From Photobacterium pectinilyticum (lineage in GTDB: Bacteria; Pseudomonadota; Gammaproteobacteria; Enterobacterales; Vibrionaceae): a stretch of DNA of 64,000 nucleotides. Positions 18,848 through 28,486 of this stretch are shown in pieces. The first letter of the stretch is position 1. Each line of letters starts with the position of its first letter. The translations under genes were made by a program, and so were the position numbers. The stretch spans positions 122,842-186,841 of the forward strand of contig NZ_JANEYT010000002.1 of assembly GCF_024357955.1 (NCBI RefSeq), given 5' to 3'. The notes below the pieces were generated by a model, which worked only from the letters and a program-made list of their open reading frames with translations, was not told the DNA's origin and searched no databases.

Positions 18848-18876
18848 TTGACACCGGTAGTAAATATCGGTAAAAA
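18848..18876 (+). promoter_or_regulatory. Promoter of the argCBGH operon
   Basis: TTGACA (18848-18853), 17 bp, TAAAAA (18871-18876). The -10 overlaps the first ARG box. It predicts a leader of about 265 nt before argC. Confidence 0.6.
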
Positions 18877-18911
18877 CATATTAATTCAATATGTGTGAAT
18901 AAAAATATCCA
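18873..18911. promoter_or_regulatory. ArgR operator: two ARG boxes with 3-bp spacer
   Basis: Box 1 AAAACATATTAATTCAAT (18873-18890) and box 2 TGTGAATAAAAATATCCA (18894-18911) each contain one good half of the consensus TnTGAATwwwwATTCAnw. They are separated by exactly 3 bp, the spacing bound by an ArgR hexamer. Confidence 0.8.
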
Positions 18912-19148
18912 TGTTGAACGATGGTTAACGAACAAGAGCTGTTAACCGAACGGTAGCGAAAATTGTAACGAAACTGAAGTAACGTAACTGAGAAAGGTAC
19001 GAAGCCCCATGAACCAAGCGAATAGCCAATCACAACACGCCCTCCGACGACGCTGAGTTTCGCTTGGTGCCTCTGCGCACCCCATCCCGAGACAGCCCTG
19101 CTGTCAGTAATACCCCAAAAACCCATAAATCAAACAAACGGACTTACT

Positions 19149-20162
19149 ATGTTGAACGCCCATATTATCGGTGCCAGCGGCTACACCGGCGCAGAGCTGG
19201 CCAAAATGGTACATCTGCATCCACACCTCAACTTGGCTGGTTTGTATGTCTCAGCCAACAGCCTAGATGCTAACAAGCCTATCAGTGCTCTGCATGGCCA
19301 GCTCAAGGGCATTGTTGATTTACCGTTGCAGCCTTTGGTGGCACCAGCTGAAGTCGCGAAAGCTGGGGATATTGTGTTACTGGCAACGGCCCATGAAGTG
19401 AGCCATGACTTAGCCCCGACATTTTTGGATGCTGGCTGCCAGGTGTTTGATTTATCGGGTGCGTTTCGGGTCCAGGGGGATACGTTCTATACCCAGTATT
19501 ATGGCTTCGAACATCAGTTCCCGGCTTGGCTAGAGCAAGCGGTTTATGGCCTTGCTGAGTGGAACCATGATGCTATCGCTACCGCCCAGCTCATTGCTGT
19601 ACCGGGCTGTTATCCGACGGCTTCACAATTGGCGTTGAAACCGTTGCTAGAAAATCAGTTATTGGATACGCAGCAATGGCCAGTCATTAATGCAGTCAGT
19701 GGTGTGTCAGGTGCAGGTCGTAAGGCATCAATGACCAACAGTTACTGTGAAGTCAGCTTGCAGGCTTACGGCATCTTCACCCACCGTCACCAGCCTGAGA
19801 TCGCCACTCACCTTGGTCAGGAGGTGATTTTTACCCCGCACCTTGGCAACTTTAAACGCGGTATTTTGGCCACTATTACGGCCAAACTGGCTGATGGTGT
19901 AACGGCTGAGCAGGTCGAGGCAGCAATGGTTGCGGCTTATAGCGAGAAAGGCGACAAGCATGCCGTGCGCTTACTGGGCCAGCAAGCGGCTAAATTACAG
20001 AGTGTCGTTAACACTTGCTTCTGTGATATCGGTTGGCAGGTACAGGGTGGACACATTATTTTAACGTCTGCGATTGACAACCTGCTCAAAGGGGCGTCAT
20101 CGCAAGCGATGCAGTGCATAAATATTCGAAATGGTTTCCCTCAGCTTACAGCGTTGGTATAA
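19149..20162 (+). CDS. argC: ArgC, N-acetyl-gamma-glutamyl-phosphate reductase
   Basis: A 337-residue NADPH-dependent enzyme catalysing the third step of arginine synthesis. The Rossmann start [20 protein letters not shown], the catalytic cysteine in [13 protein letters not shown] near residue 155 and the [12 protein letters not shown] segment are typical. It is the first gene of argC-argB-argG-argHA, downstream of a tandem ARG box, and its stop is 17 bp before argB. The start at 19149 is preceded by no strong Shine-Dalgarno, but the N-terminus aligns well. Confidence 0.96.
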   Translation: MLNAHIIGASGYTGAELAKMVHLHPHLNLAGLYVSANSLDANKPISALHGQLKGIVDLPLQPLVAPAEVAKAGDIVLLATAHEVSHDLAPTFLDAGCQVFDLSGAFRVQGDTFYTQYYGFEHQFPAWLEQAVYGLAEWNHDAIATAQLIAVPGCYPTASQLALKPLLENQLLDTQQWPVINAVSGVSGAGRKASMTNSYCEVSLQAYGIFTHRHQPEIATHLGQEVIFTPHLGNFKRGILATITAKLADGVTAEQVEAAMVAAYSEKGDKHAVRLLGQQAAKLQSVVNTCFCDIGWQVQGGHIILTSAIDNLLKGASSQAMQCINIRNGFPQLTALV

Positions 20163-20179
20163 AGGTTAGGAGAGTCGCG

Positions 20180-20965
20180 ATGAATCAGGTTCCTTTGGTG
20201 ATAAAGCTAGGCGGTGCAGTACTGTCTTGCGGTGAAACCCTAGAAAAATTGTTTGGTGCCATCAATGCTTACCAGCAGCAGGCGCAGCGCCCTTTGGTTC
20301 TGGTCCATGGTGGTGGTTACCTGGTTGATGACTTGATGGTCAAGCTCCAACTGGAAACGGTGAAGAAAGAAGGGCTGCGGGTGACCCCTACTGAACAAAT
20401 CCCCTATATCGCCGGTGCGCTGGCGGGGACAGCCAATAAGTTGCTGCAGGGGCAGGCGAAAAAAGCGGGCGTTGCAGCCGTAGGCCTCAGCCTTGCTGAC
20501 GGCGGGCTATGTAACGTGACTGAGTTGGACCCTGAACTTGGGGCTGTGGGCAAAGCACAGCCGGGTGACAGTAGCCTGATCAATCTGATTATGCAGGCTG
20601 GTTTCTTGCCGATTGTTAGCTCAATTGGCCTTGATAGCCAGGGCCAGCTAATGAATGTTAATGCTGATCAAGCCGCTGTCGCCGTGGCTGCGGCGCTCGA
20701 TGGTGAGTTGGTGTTGCTGTCGGACGTCAGTGGGGTATTGGACGGTAAGGGGCACCTGATCAGCGAGCTGACCGAGCCTGAAGCTGAAGCGTTGATCACC
20801 CAGGCGGTGATCACCGATGGCATGGTGGTTAAAGTCCGCGCTGCTTTTGAAGCGGCGAATGCTCTGGGGCGTTCAATCGAAGTCGCGACTTGGCGCTATC
20901 CCGATAAGTTGGCTGCACTGTTTGACGGTCAGAGTATCGGAACCAAATTTTCACCTCAGGCGTAA
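20180..20965 (+). CDS. argB: ArgB, N-acetylglutamate kinase
   Basis: A 261-residue amino-acid kinase that phosphorylates N-acetylglutamate. I chose ATG 20180 ([20 protein letters not shown]), which follows an AGGAGAG ribosome-binding sequence and matches E. coli ArgB; an in-frame upstream ATG overlaps argC and is unlikely. Visible motifs are [39 protein letters not shown] and [13 protein letters not shown]. The length is of the short, arginine-insensitive type, so feedback is expected at the acetyltransferase step. Confidence 0.96.
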   Translation: MNQVPLVIKLGGAVLSCGETLEKLFGAINAYQQQAQRPLVLVHGGGYLVDDLMVKLQLETVKKEGLRVTPTEQIPYIAGALAGTANKLLQGQAKKAGVAAVGLSLADGGLCNVTELDPELGAVGKAQPGDSSLINLIMQAGFLPIVSSIGLDSQGQLMNVNADQAAVAVAAALDGELVLLSDVSGVLDGKGHLISELTEPEAEALITQAVITDGMVVKVRAAFEAANALGRSIEVATWRYPDKLAALFDGQSIGTKFSPQA

Positions 20966-21059
20966 TGCCTGCGGTTATTGAATACATAAGATGTAGTACA
21001 CACGGATTGATAAATCGCCTGAGCGGGAAGACCGTCGAACAGGCAATCAGGAGAGAATT

Positions 21060-22268
21060 ATGAGCAAAATAAATAAAGTAGTATTGGCTTATTCCGGCGG
21101 TCTGGACACCTCGGCGATTATTCCTTGGCTCAAGGAAAACTATGACTGTGACGTGGTGGCATTCGTGGCCGATGTCGGTCAGGGTGAGGAAGAGCTGGAA
21201 GGCATCGAAGAAAAGGCGCTGGCCTCAGGTGCCTCCGCTTGCTACATCGCCGATCTGAAAGAAGAAATGGTCAAGGACTATATCTACCCAAGCTTGAAGA
21301 CTGGGGCGATTTACGAAGGTAAATACCTGCTGGGTACGTCAATGGCTCGCCCTATTATTGCCAAAGCGCAGGTTGAATGTGCGTTGGAAGTCGGGGCTGA
21401 TGCGCTATGCCATGGCTGTACTGGTAAAGGTAACGATCAGGTGCGTTTCGAAAGTGCCTATGCGGCATTGGCGCCACAGTTGGAAGTGATTGCGCCATGG
21501 CGTGAGTGGGATCTGCGTAGCCGTGAGGCTTTACTGGATTACTTGGCAGAGCGTAATATCCCGTGCTCGGCTTCGTTGGAAAAAATCTACTCGCGTGATG
21601 CCAATGCGTGGCATATCTCCACCGAGGGTGGTGTGCTGGAAGAGACCTGGAATCAGCCGAACGAGCTGTGCTGGGTTTGGACTAAGGATCCTGAAGATGC
21701 GCCGGAAAAACCTGAGCAGGTTTCAATTCTGGTTGAGAAAGGTGAAATCATCGCAGTCGATGGTGAAGCAATGTCACCCTACAATGCTTTGGTTTACCTC
21801 AATGAGAAAGGTGCTGAGCATGGTGTAGGACGTATTGATATCGTCGAGAACCGTCTGGTCGGGATCAAGTCTCGTGGCTGTTACGAAACGCCGGGGGGGA
21901 CCATCATGAATGAAGCTCTGCGCGCCGTTGAACAACTGGTACTGGATAAAGATGCGTTTGAATTCCGTGAAAGTGTCGGCCTGAAAGCGTCGCACCTGAT
22001 CTACGATGGCCGTTGGTTTACCCCGCTGTGCAAGTCTTTGTTGGCGGCAGCGGAAGAGCTGTCACAAGATGTGAGCGGTGAGGTTGTCGTGAAACTGTAT
22101 AAAGGCCAAGCTACGGTAGTACAGAAGCGCTCTGTCAACAGCCTGTATTCCGAAGAGTTTGCAACCTTTGGCGAGGATGAGGTATACGATCACAGCCATG
22201 CGGGTGGCTTTATCCGCCTGTACTCGCTGGCAAGCCGTATCCGTGCGCTGAATGAACAAAAAAAATAA
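21060..22268 (+). CDS. argG: ArgG, argininosuccinate synthase
   Basis: A 402-residue ATP-dependent ligase that joins citrulline and aspartate. It starts [20 protein letters not shown] with the ATP pyrophosphatase P-loop SGGLDTS. Further typical segments are [13 protein letters not shown] and the C-terminal [20 protein letters not shown]. This is the common short ArgG type, not the longer form of E. coli K-12. GGAGAG precedes the ATG. The gap to argB (94 bp) is short and shows no terminator. Confidence 0.96.
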   Translation: MSKINKVVLAYSGGLDTSAIIPWLKENYDCDVVAFVADVGQGEEELEGIEEKALASGASACYIADLKEEMVKDYIYPSLKTGAIYEGKYLLGTSMARPIIAKAQVECALEVGADALCHGCTGKGNDQVRFESAYAALAPQLEVIAPWREWDLRSREALLDYLAERNIPCSASLEKIYSRDANAWHISTEGGVLEETWNQPNELCWVWTKDPEDAPEKPEQVSILVEKGEIIAVDGEAMSPYNALVYLNEKGAEHGVGRIDIVENRLVGIKSRGCYETPGGTIMNEALRAVEQLVLDKDAFEFRESVGLKASHLIYDGRWFTPLCKSLLAAAEELSQDVSGEVVVKLYKGQATVVQKRSVNSLYSEEFATFGEDEVYDHSHAGGFIRLYSLASRIRALNEQKK

Positions 22269-22327
22269 TCCAGAACACGACATTATAAATCACCAGCAAG
22301 TCGAGCAAGATACATAGGAGATAGGCC

Positions 22328-24205
22328 ATGGCACTATGGGGCGGACGGTTCAGTCAGGCGGCTGACACACGGTTTAAGCAGTTCAACGACTCATTGCGTT
22401 TTGATTACCGTTTGGCGGAGCAGGACATTGTCGGCTCGATCGCCTGGTCGAAGGCGCTGCGCCAAGTCAATGTGCTGTCGGATGAAGAGCAGCAGCGGCT
22501 GGAGCTGGCGCTCAATGAGCTGAAGCTGGCAGTGATGGAAGATCCGGAGCAGATTTTGCGTTCTGATGCCGAGGATATCCATAGCTGGGTTGAGCAGCAG
22601 CTGATTGGCAAAGTCGGTGATCTGGGCAAGAAGCTCCACACCGGTCGCTCGCGTAACGATCAGGTGGCAACGGATCTCAAGCTGTGGTGCCGCCAGCAAG
22701 GCCAGCAGTTATTGCTGATGTTGGATCAACTGCAGAGCCAGCTGGTGACCGTGGCCCGAAAGCATCAAGCGACGGTCTTGCCGGGCTATACTCACTTGCA
22801 GCGTGCGCAGCCGGTCACTTTTGCTCATTGGTGTTTGGCCTATGTTGAGATGTTCGAGCGTGATCACTCGCGTTTGTCTGATGCGTTAGATCGGTTGGAC
22901 ACCTGCCCGTTGGGATCTGGTGCTCTGGCCGGTACGGCCTATCCGATTGACCGTGAAGTGCTGGCCCATAGCCTGGGCTTCCAGCGCGCGACGCGTAACA
23001 GTCTCGATTCGGTATCAGATCGGGATCATGTGATGGAGCTGCTATCTACCGCATCGATTTCCATGCTGCACCTCTCCCGGATGGCAGAAGATTTGATCTT
23101 CTATAATTCCGGCGAGTCCAACTTTATCGAACTGGCGGATACTGTGACTTCGGGATCGTCCTTGATGCCGCAGAAGAAAAATCCGGATGCTCTGGAGCTG
23201 ATCCGTGGTAAGTGCGGCCGGGTCTACGGTGCGATGACCGGTATGATGATGACGGTTAAGGCACTGCCGCTGGCCTACAACAAGGACATGCAGGAAGATA
23301 AGGAAGGCTTGTTCGATGCGCTGGACAGCTGGTACGAGTGCATGGAGATGGCGGCCTTGTGCTTTGAAGGCATTAAGGTCAACAAGGACAGAACACTGGA
23401 AGCGGCCATGCAGGGCTATTCGAATGCGACCGAATTGGCTGATTATCTGGTGGCTAAAGGGATCCCGTTCCGTGAGGCTCACCACATCGTCGGTGTCGCG
23501 GTGGTGGCGGCTATCGCCAAAGGTTGTGCCCTCGAGGAGTTGTCTCTGGACGAGATGAAAGCATTCTCCGAGGTAATAGATGACGATGTCTATCCGATCC
23601 TCACCATTGAATCCTGCCTCGAAAAACGCTGTGCCTTGGGTGGCGTGGCACCGAATCAGGTTGATTTTGCCATTGGGCAAGTCGAGAAGCGTCTTGAGAA
23701 GCGTTACTCACCGGGTGTGAAAGTACGTGGTGCTCGCTTGACCGATCTCGATGCCATCGAGGGTATGGTGGTGTACTGGGCCGGCCTTGGTGAGAACTTA
23801 CCTCGGATGCGTAATGAATTGGTACGGGATATCGGCTCGTTCGCGGTTGCCGAGCATCACGGTACGGTTACTGGTTGTGCATCCCTTTATGTTTATGATT
23901 CCGGCCTGGCTGAAATTCGCTCCCTTGGGGTTGAAGCGGGTTGGCAGCATCAGGGGCAAGGTAAGGCTATCGTTGATCACCTGATCGAAAAAGCGAGCCA
24001 GATGGCAATTAAGAAAGTATTTGTACTGACCAGGGTGCCGGAGTTCTTCATGAAACAGGGCTTTGTGCCGACATCGAAGTCCTTGCTGCCTGAAAAGGTA
24101 ATGAAAGACTGTGACCGTTGCCCGCGCCAGCATGCCTGTGATGAGGTGGCGCTGGAAGTGCGGATGGATCGAGAGCAGGCTATCCCGACAGTAAATGTGG
24201 CTTAG
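22328..24205 (+). CDS. argH: ArgHA, argininosuccinate lyase fused to N-acetylglutamate synthase
   Basis: A 625-residue fusion of the last and first enzymes of arginine synthesis. Residues 1-460 are argininosuccinate lyase ([37 protein letters not shown]; signature [20 protein letters not shown]). Residues about 470-610 are a GNAT acetyltransferase ([36 protein letters not shown]) with a [12 protein letters not shown] cysteine cluster, as in short-type ArgA. Such ArgH(A) fusions are known from Vibrio and Moritella relatives and are thought to provide NAGS activity. An AGGAGATAGG sequence precedes the ATG. It closes the operon before a terminator. Confidence 0.95.
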   Translation: MALWGGRFSQAADTRFKQFNDSLRFDYRLAEQDIVGSIAWSKALRQVNVLSDEEQQRLELALNELKLAVMEDPEQILRSDAEDIHSWVEQQLIGKVGDLGKKLHTGRSRNDQVATDLKLWCRQQGQQLLLMLDQLQSQLVTVARKHQATVLPGYTHLQRAQPVTFAHWCLAYVEMFERDHSRLSDALDRLDTCPLGSGALAGTAYPIDREVLAHSLGFQRATRNSLDSVSDRDHVMELLSTASISMLHLSRMAEDLIFYNSGESNFIELADTVTSGSSLMPQKKNPDALELIRGKCGRVYGAMTGMMMTVKALPLAYNKDMQEDKEGLFDALDSWYECMEMAALCFEGIKVNKDRTLEAAMQGYSNATELADYLVAKGIPFREAHHIVGVAVVAAIAKGCALEELSLDEMKAFSEVIDDDVYPILTIESCLEKRCALGGVAPNQVDFAIGQVEKRLEKRYSPGVKVRGARLTDLDAIEGMVVYWAGLGENLPRMRNELVRDIGSFAVAEHHGTVTGCASLYVYDSGLAEIRSLGVEAGWQHQGQGKAIVDHLIEKASQMAIKKVFVLTRVPEFFMKQGFVPTSKSLLPEKVMKDCDRCPRQHACDEVALEVRMDREQAIPTVNVA

Positions 24206-24253
24206 GCCTCTTGAGGCTTTGAGCCCCAATAAGTGAGTTATCTTCGTCTATTT

Positions 24254-24278
24254 GCCCGGCTTTATGTCGGGCTTTTTT
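24254..24278 (+). terminator. Terminator of the argCBGH operon
   Basis: GCCCGGC / GTCGGGC stem with one G-T pair, a 5-base loop and six T. It touches the end of the convergent DUF3624 gene. Confidence 0.82.
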
Positions 24279-24543
24279 ATGGATTTTGTTTGGGAGTGTC
24301 GCCTGGGTGGGTTACTTGGCCTCTGAGTTGCCAGGCGCGAATGCCATGGGCAAGCAGTAGTAATGTCATACAGGTGGCTGCAACAAAAAGGGTGATAGCC
24401 TCGAGGGTTGTCGGTTGATGGCGATAGAAAATGGCCCAAACGATCCAGCCCAGCGGGCTCAATATTGATAGCTGGTAAGTACAGCGCTGGCAGCGTCCCA
24501 GCTTTTGCCAGAAAACAGCGTTTGTGCAGGCTTGGCATCTCAT
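24277..24543 (-). CDS. DUF3624-like small membrane protein
   Basis: An 88-residue protein resembling the DUF3624 family of Vibrionaceae, recognised from memory. It has two CxxC pairs near the N-terminus (CQAC at about 3-6; CQRC at about 18-21), then two hydrophobic segments (about 25-40 and 46-68), and a polar tail. The cysteine pairs could bind a metal or be redox-active; function is unknown. It is convergent with argHA and next to oxyR, but a minus-strand terminator at 24643-24667 separates it from upstream transcription, so it probably has its own promoter. Confidence 0.7.
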   Translation of the reverse strand: MRCQACTNAVFWQKLGRCQRCTYQLSILSPLGWIVWAIFYRHQPTTLEAITLFVAATCMTLLLLAHGIRAWQLRGQVTHPGDTPKQNP

Positions 24544-24642
24544 TTTGGTATTATCCGTTGGTCCCTTTCCATTCTCGATAGTCTACTCTTGCCTGGTCCT
24601 ATCGGGAAACAGGTAATTACGTATTTTGGTTAAGGGGAAAGT

Positions 24643-24763
24643 AAAAAAAGCCCTCACGAGGAGGGCTGTTCGGTAGTGCAAGGGAGTGGTTATTCGTTAA
24701 TTTTTTCCAGTCAACTGGAGCGTGATCGTTATTGCTTCCTGTTGGTGTGACGATTGTGCTACT
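24643..24763 (-). ncRNA. Candidate OxyS-like small RNA divergent from oxyR
   Basis: The minus strand ends here in a classic terminator: AGCCCTC-CTCGT-GAGGGCT followed by T6-7 (24667 down to 24643). Upstream are a hairpin CCAGT/ACTGG, an A-rich single-stranded stretch (about 24695-24705 on the plus strand), a possible -10 TATCAA (24775-24770) and an OxyR-like operator (24782-24818). No ORF of useful size lies in it. The predicted RNA is about 120 nt. In E. coli, OxyS (109 nt) has exactly this location and orientation. Sequence homology to OxyS is not evident, so the identity is inference. Confidence 0.55.
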
Positions 24764-24781
24764 TTGATATTGATAGCTCTA

Positions 24782-24818
24782 ATCGTTTGGTGTTATGGTT
24801 TTGATAGTTATTTCCTAT
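24782..24818. promoter_or_regulatory. Candidate OxyR operator upstream of oxyR
   Basis: On the minus strand ATAGGAAATAACTAT is followed after 7 bp by ATAACACCAAACGAT. This resembles the OxyR motif of two ATAGnTnnnAnCTAT units with a 7-bp spacer; the first unit is strong and the second is degenerate. Confidence 0.5.
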
Positions 24819-24832
24819 CAATATGGTGAGTG

Positions 24833-25732
24833 ATGAATATTCGGGATCTTGAATATTTGGTGGCGCTGTCGGAGCACAAGCATTTCCGCAAGGCGGCAGA
24901 AACCTGTTTTGTCAGTCAGCCGACCCTGAGCGGTCAGATCCGTAAGCTGGAAGAAGAGTTGGGTGTGGCATTGCTGGAGCGAACCAGCCGTAAAGTGTTG
25001 TTCACCGATGCCGGTTTGGCGCTGGTGGCACAGGCACAGAAAGTGCTACTCGAAGTCAAGGTGCTGACAGAGCTTGCCAGTGAGCAGGGGGGAAGCATGT
25101 CCGGTCCTTTGCATATTGGCTTTATCCCGACCGTCGGACCTTATCTATTGCCGCATATTATTCCCAAGATAAAGGCGAACTTTCCTGAGCTAGAGCTGTT
25201 TCTCCATGAAGCGCAAACCCATCAATTGGTACAGCAATTGGAAGACGGTAAGCTTGACTGTATTATTCTGGCGGCTGTCAAAGAGAGCGAGCCGTTTATT
25301 GAATTGCCGCTGTACCATGAGCCGATGGTATTGGCGGTGCCGGAAGATCATCCTTGGTCAGATCGCCAATCACTGCCAATGGCAGAGCTGCATGGCCATA
25401 CGCTATTGATGCTGGGCGATGGACATTGTTTGCGTGATCAGGCTATGGGGTTCTGTTTTGCGGCTGGGGCGCAGGAGGACGGAAGCTTTAAGGCCACTAG
25501 TCTGGAAACCCTGCGTAATATGGTTGCTGCAGGTAGCGGTATCACCTTGATGCCGAAATTAGCCACACCAAAGGATCAGCGCCGGGATGGCGTTTGTTAT
25601 ATCTCGGCAGAAGAGCCGGTACCAAGCCGGTTGATCACTCTGGCGTACCGTCCCGGTTCGCCACTGAAGGGACGTTACGAGAAACTGGCTGAATTGATTC
25701 AATGTCACTTAGAAGAGCAGTTGCCTGCTTAG
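24833..25732 (+). CDS. oxyR: OxyR, peroxide-sensing LysR-type regulator
   Basis: A 299-residue LysR-family activator. The N-terminal winged helix reads MNIRDLEYLVALSEHKHFRK. Both redox cysteines that form the peroxide-induced disulfide are present in GHCLRDQAMGFCF near residues 199 and 208. I start at ATG 24833; a GTG one codon earlier (24830) is in frame and is not preferred. Length and sequence match E. coli OxyR closely. The upstream region holds an OxyR-like operator and a divergent candidate RNA. It ends at a bidirectional terminator facing mrcA. Confidence 0.96.
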   Translation: MNIRDLEYLVALSEHKHFRKAAETCFVSQPTLSGQIRKLEEELGVALLERTSRKVLFTDAGLALVAQAQKVLLEVKVLTELASEQGGSMSGPLHIGFIPTVGPYLLPHIIPKIKANFPELELFLHEAQTHQLVQQLEDGKLDCIILAAVKESEPFIELPLYHEPMVLAVPEDHPWSDRQSLPMAELHGHTLLMLGDGHCLRDQAMGFCFAAGAQEDGSFKATSLETLRNMVAAGSGITLMPKLATPKDQRRDGVCYISAEEPVPSRLITLAYRPGSPLKGRYEKLAELIQCHLEEQLPA

Positions 25733-25751
25733 TCGTCTCTGGTGGAGATAT

Positions 25752-25781
25752 AAAAAAAGAGCGCCGAGGCGCTCTTTTTTT
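25752..25781. terminator. Bidirectional terminator between oxyR and mrcA
   Basis: AGAGCGCC-GA-GGCGCTCT flanked by seven A and seven T. Confidence 0.92.
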
Positions 25782-25809
25782 ATTAGGATTTAGGTTTGGC
25801 TAACGAGGG

Positions 25810-28338
25810 TTAGAACAGCTCGTCAGAGCTATCAGATTCGAAAATGCCTTCGGAAGCTGATTCGCTGGCCGCCTCGGTCGGCTCGGTACCTTCCTCAAAA
25901 TATTCGAACATCGATGTGTAATCATTCTGGTTGCTGAGCTTACCGCTATCGCGGTCGATACGAACTTGAATAATATTTTCCGGCAATTGCTTACGTTGGA
26001 CCGGAACGCCATCCAAGGCATTCTTCATAAACTCGATCCAGGCCGGTTGGGCTGTCTTGGCACCAGCTTCAGCTCCGGAGATTTGGTTCTTGTCCTGATT
26101 GTTGTTCCACGATGTACGGCCGAGGTTACGGCTGTGGTCATCGAAACCAACCCATGCGGTTGCGACGATGCCCGGACCGAAACCGGAGTACCAAGCATCT
26201 TTCGAGTCATTGGTGGTACCGGTCTTGCCACCGATATCTCGGCGCTTGAGCACCTGGCCACGCCAGCCCGTGCCGTTCCAGCCTGTACCATGGCGCCAGT
26301 CACCGCCACCCCAGACATTGCTTTCCAGCATTTCACGTACCAGGAAGGCATTCTGCTCGGAGATCACCTGCTGGGCATAGTGAGGGCCTTGGGGCTGCTG
26401 ATCATCACCCAGTACCTCTTCGCTGATCGCGATATCATTGAGGATCGGGTTGGTTGTGTTTGATTGTCCAGCCATTCCTTGCTCTTGCTGGCACTCGATG
26501 CTGCAGACGACGCTAGGGTTGGCTTGGAAAACTACATTGCCATATGGATCTTCTACGCGCTCAATAAAGTATGGGTCGACGTAGTAACCACCATTGGTAA
26601 ATACCGCAAAACCTTGCGCTACCTCCAGTGGGGTTAAGCTACCGGCACCCAGCGCCAATGGTTCAGCACGTGGAAGATCTTTCTTCTTGAAGCCGAAACG
26701 GGTCAGGAAGTCGATGGTTTCATCGAGACCAACATTTTGCAGCACGCGGACAGCCATGACGTTCTTGGACTGAGCCAAACCAATCCGTAGGCGGGTAGGG
26801 CCATTGTAAGTGGGTGGTGAATTCTTCGGGCGCCATGATGTGCCCATACTTTGATCCCAGCGGTTGATTGGTGCGTCGTTGACCAGGCTGGCCAGCGTCA
26901 TACCGTTATCCAAAGCTGCCGAATAGATAAATGGCTTGATCGCCGAACCGACCTGGCGGACTGACTGGGTGGCACGGTTGAACTTGCTGTGGACGAAGTT
27001 GAAACCGCCGACCATGGCTTTAACTGCACCGTCTTGCGGCGAGACAGCCACGAACGCAGTATTGGCATCCGGCACCTGACTCAGTACCCAATTGTCTCCA
27101 CGTTGCTGAATCCAGATCTGCTGGCCAGCCGCCATAATATCGCTGGCCGTTTTCGGCGCGGGCCCCTGGCGGTTATCGGTGATGAACCTGCGCGCCCACT
27201 TCATGCCATCCCACTCCAAGGTGTGCTGGCTGCCGCCTTTGGCTTGTACCGAAGCTGTTTTTCCTTCGACCTGGATAATGACAGCGGGTTGAAGCTGACC
27301 GTAAGTCGGTTGCTTGGCAAGATGCTCATTGATTTCATCGCTTGACCATGCGGCTTGCTCCGGCTTCCACAAGGTCGCAACAGCACCACGGAAACCGTGG
27401 CGCTGGTCATAGCCTAGCAGGTTATCAATGGCTGCCTGCTGGGCCGCATTCTGTAGTTTTGGATCGACCGTAGTAAAGACACGCATACCCGAAGTGTAGG
27501 CATCTTCACCGTAGCGGCTGATCATCCAGGCACGGGCCTGCTCGGCAAAATACGGAGCGCTGAGCTCAATTTCAGCGGTGTGATAGCGAGCAACTACAGC
27601 TTCGGCGCGTGCTTGGTCAAACTCAGCTTGGGTAATGTGGTTTTCAGCCAGCATTCGACCCAGAACGACATTACGACGAGATGTTGCTCGACTGACCGAG
27701 TAGATAGGGTTCATGGTCGATGGGGCTTTAGGCAAGCCGGCGATCACCGCGATTTCACTCAGAGTCAGCTCACTGACCTCCTTACCGTAATACACTTGTG
27801 CGGCGGCACCCACCCCGTAGGAGCGATAGCCTAGGTAGATCTTGTTTAGGTACAGCTCAAGGATTTCATCTTTACTGAGCAACTGCTCGATGTGGATCGC
27901 GATGAAGATCTCTTTCACCTTACGCATGATCTTTTTCTCGTTAGAGAGGAAAAAGTTACGCGCAAGCTGCTGAGTGATGGTACTCGCCCCTTGTTTGGCC
28001 GAACCGGATGTAGCAACAACAAATGCGGCACGGGCAATACCAATTGGGTCAATGCCCGGATGATCGTAGTAGCGGCTGTCCTCTGTCGCGAGAATCGCAT
28101 TGATCATTTGCGGTGGGATCTCATCCAGCGTGAGCGGGATTCTGCGCTGCTCGCCGAATTGGGAAATCAACTTTCCGTCTGCACTGAACACCTGCATAGG
28201 TGTCTGTAATTCAACATTTTTCAGGGTGGCGACATCAGGTAACTCTGGCTTTACGTAGAGGTAAAAGCCAAAAATTGTAGTGACTCCAAGAATAATGCAA
28301 ATCAATGCAAAAGTTAGTAATCGCTTTATGAACTTCAC
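25810..28338 (-). CDS. mrcA: PBP1A, bifunctional penicillin-binding protein
   Basis: An 842-residue class A PBP that polymerises and cross-links peptidoglycan. An N-terminal membrane anchor (about 7-29) is followed by the GT51 glycosyltransferase domain (EDSRYYDHPGIDPIGIARA; GASTITQQLARNFFLS; EIFIAIHIEQLLSKDEILE). The transpeptidase domain has SAIK (the SxxK motif), SKN (SxN) and KTGTT. The C-terminus is acidic and Ser-rich. It is divergent from pilM, the arrangement found in most gammaproteobacteria. Length equals the family norm. Confidence 0.97.
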   Translation of the reverse strand: MKFIKRLLTFALICIILGVTTIFGFYLYVKPELPDVATLKNVELQTPMQVFSADGKLISQFGEQRRIPLTLDEIPPQMINAILATEDSRYYDHPGIDPIGIARAAFVVATSGSAKQGASTITQQLARNFFLSNEKKIMRKVKEIFIAIHIEQLLSKDEILELYLNKIYLGYRSYGVGAAAQVYYGKEVSELTLSEIAVIAGLPKAPSTMNPIYSVSRATSRRNVVLGRMLAENHITQAEFDQARAEAVVARYHTAEIELSAPYFAEQARAWMISRYGEDAYTSGMRVFTTVDPKLQNAAQQAAIDNLLGYDQRHGFRGAVATLWKPEQAAWSSDEINEHLAKQPTYGQLQPAVIIQVEGKTASVQAKGGSQHTLEWDGMKWARRFITDNRQGPAPKTASDIMAAGQQIWIQQRGDNWVLSQVPDANTAFVAVSPQDGAVKAMVGGFNFVHSKFNRATQSVRQVGSAIKPFIYSAALDNGMTLASLVNDAPINRWDQSMGTSWRPKNSPPTYNGPTRLRIGLAQSKNVMAVRVLQNVGLDETIDFLTRFGFKKKDLPRAEPLALGAGSLTPLEVAQGFAVFTNGGYYVDPYFIERVEDPYGNVVFQANPSVVCSIECQQEQGMAGQSNTTNPILNDIAISEEVLGDDQQPQGPHYAQQVISEQNAFLVREMLESNVWGGGDWRHGTGWNGTGWRGQVLKRRDIGGKTGTTNDSKDAWYSGFGPGIVATAWVGFDDHSRNLGRTSWNNNQDKNQISGAEAGAKTAQPAWIEFMKNALDGVPVQRKQLPENIIQVRIDRDSGKLSNQNDYTSMFEYFEEGTEPTEAASESASEGIFESDSSDELF

Positions 28339-28486
28339 TTGAGATTTCCCGTTACACCAGTATTCATGCGTTTCTTCGGTTTCCGCGAGTAGTATAAAGG
28401 TAACTTAAGGAAAATTAACGCTAAAAAGCTGGTGTTTGTTTTAAATAAGTAATTTGCTTTTCTGTCTAAAGGGAGCATAGCACGGT

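Noticed and set aside
18609..18935. 108-residue minus-strand frame in the ppc-argC gap, considered as an argE remnant
   Set aside because: No deacetylase motif; the composition is that of random AT-rich sequence and it overlaps the ARG boxes.
23042..23680. 212-residue minus-strand frame antisense to argH
   Set aside because: Antisense shadow of the conserved lyase; no ribosome-binding sequence or family features.
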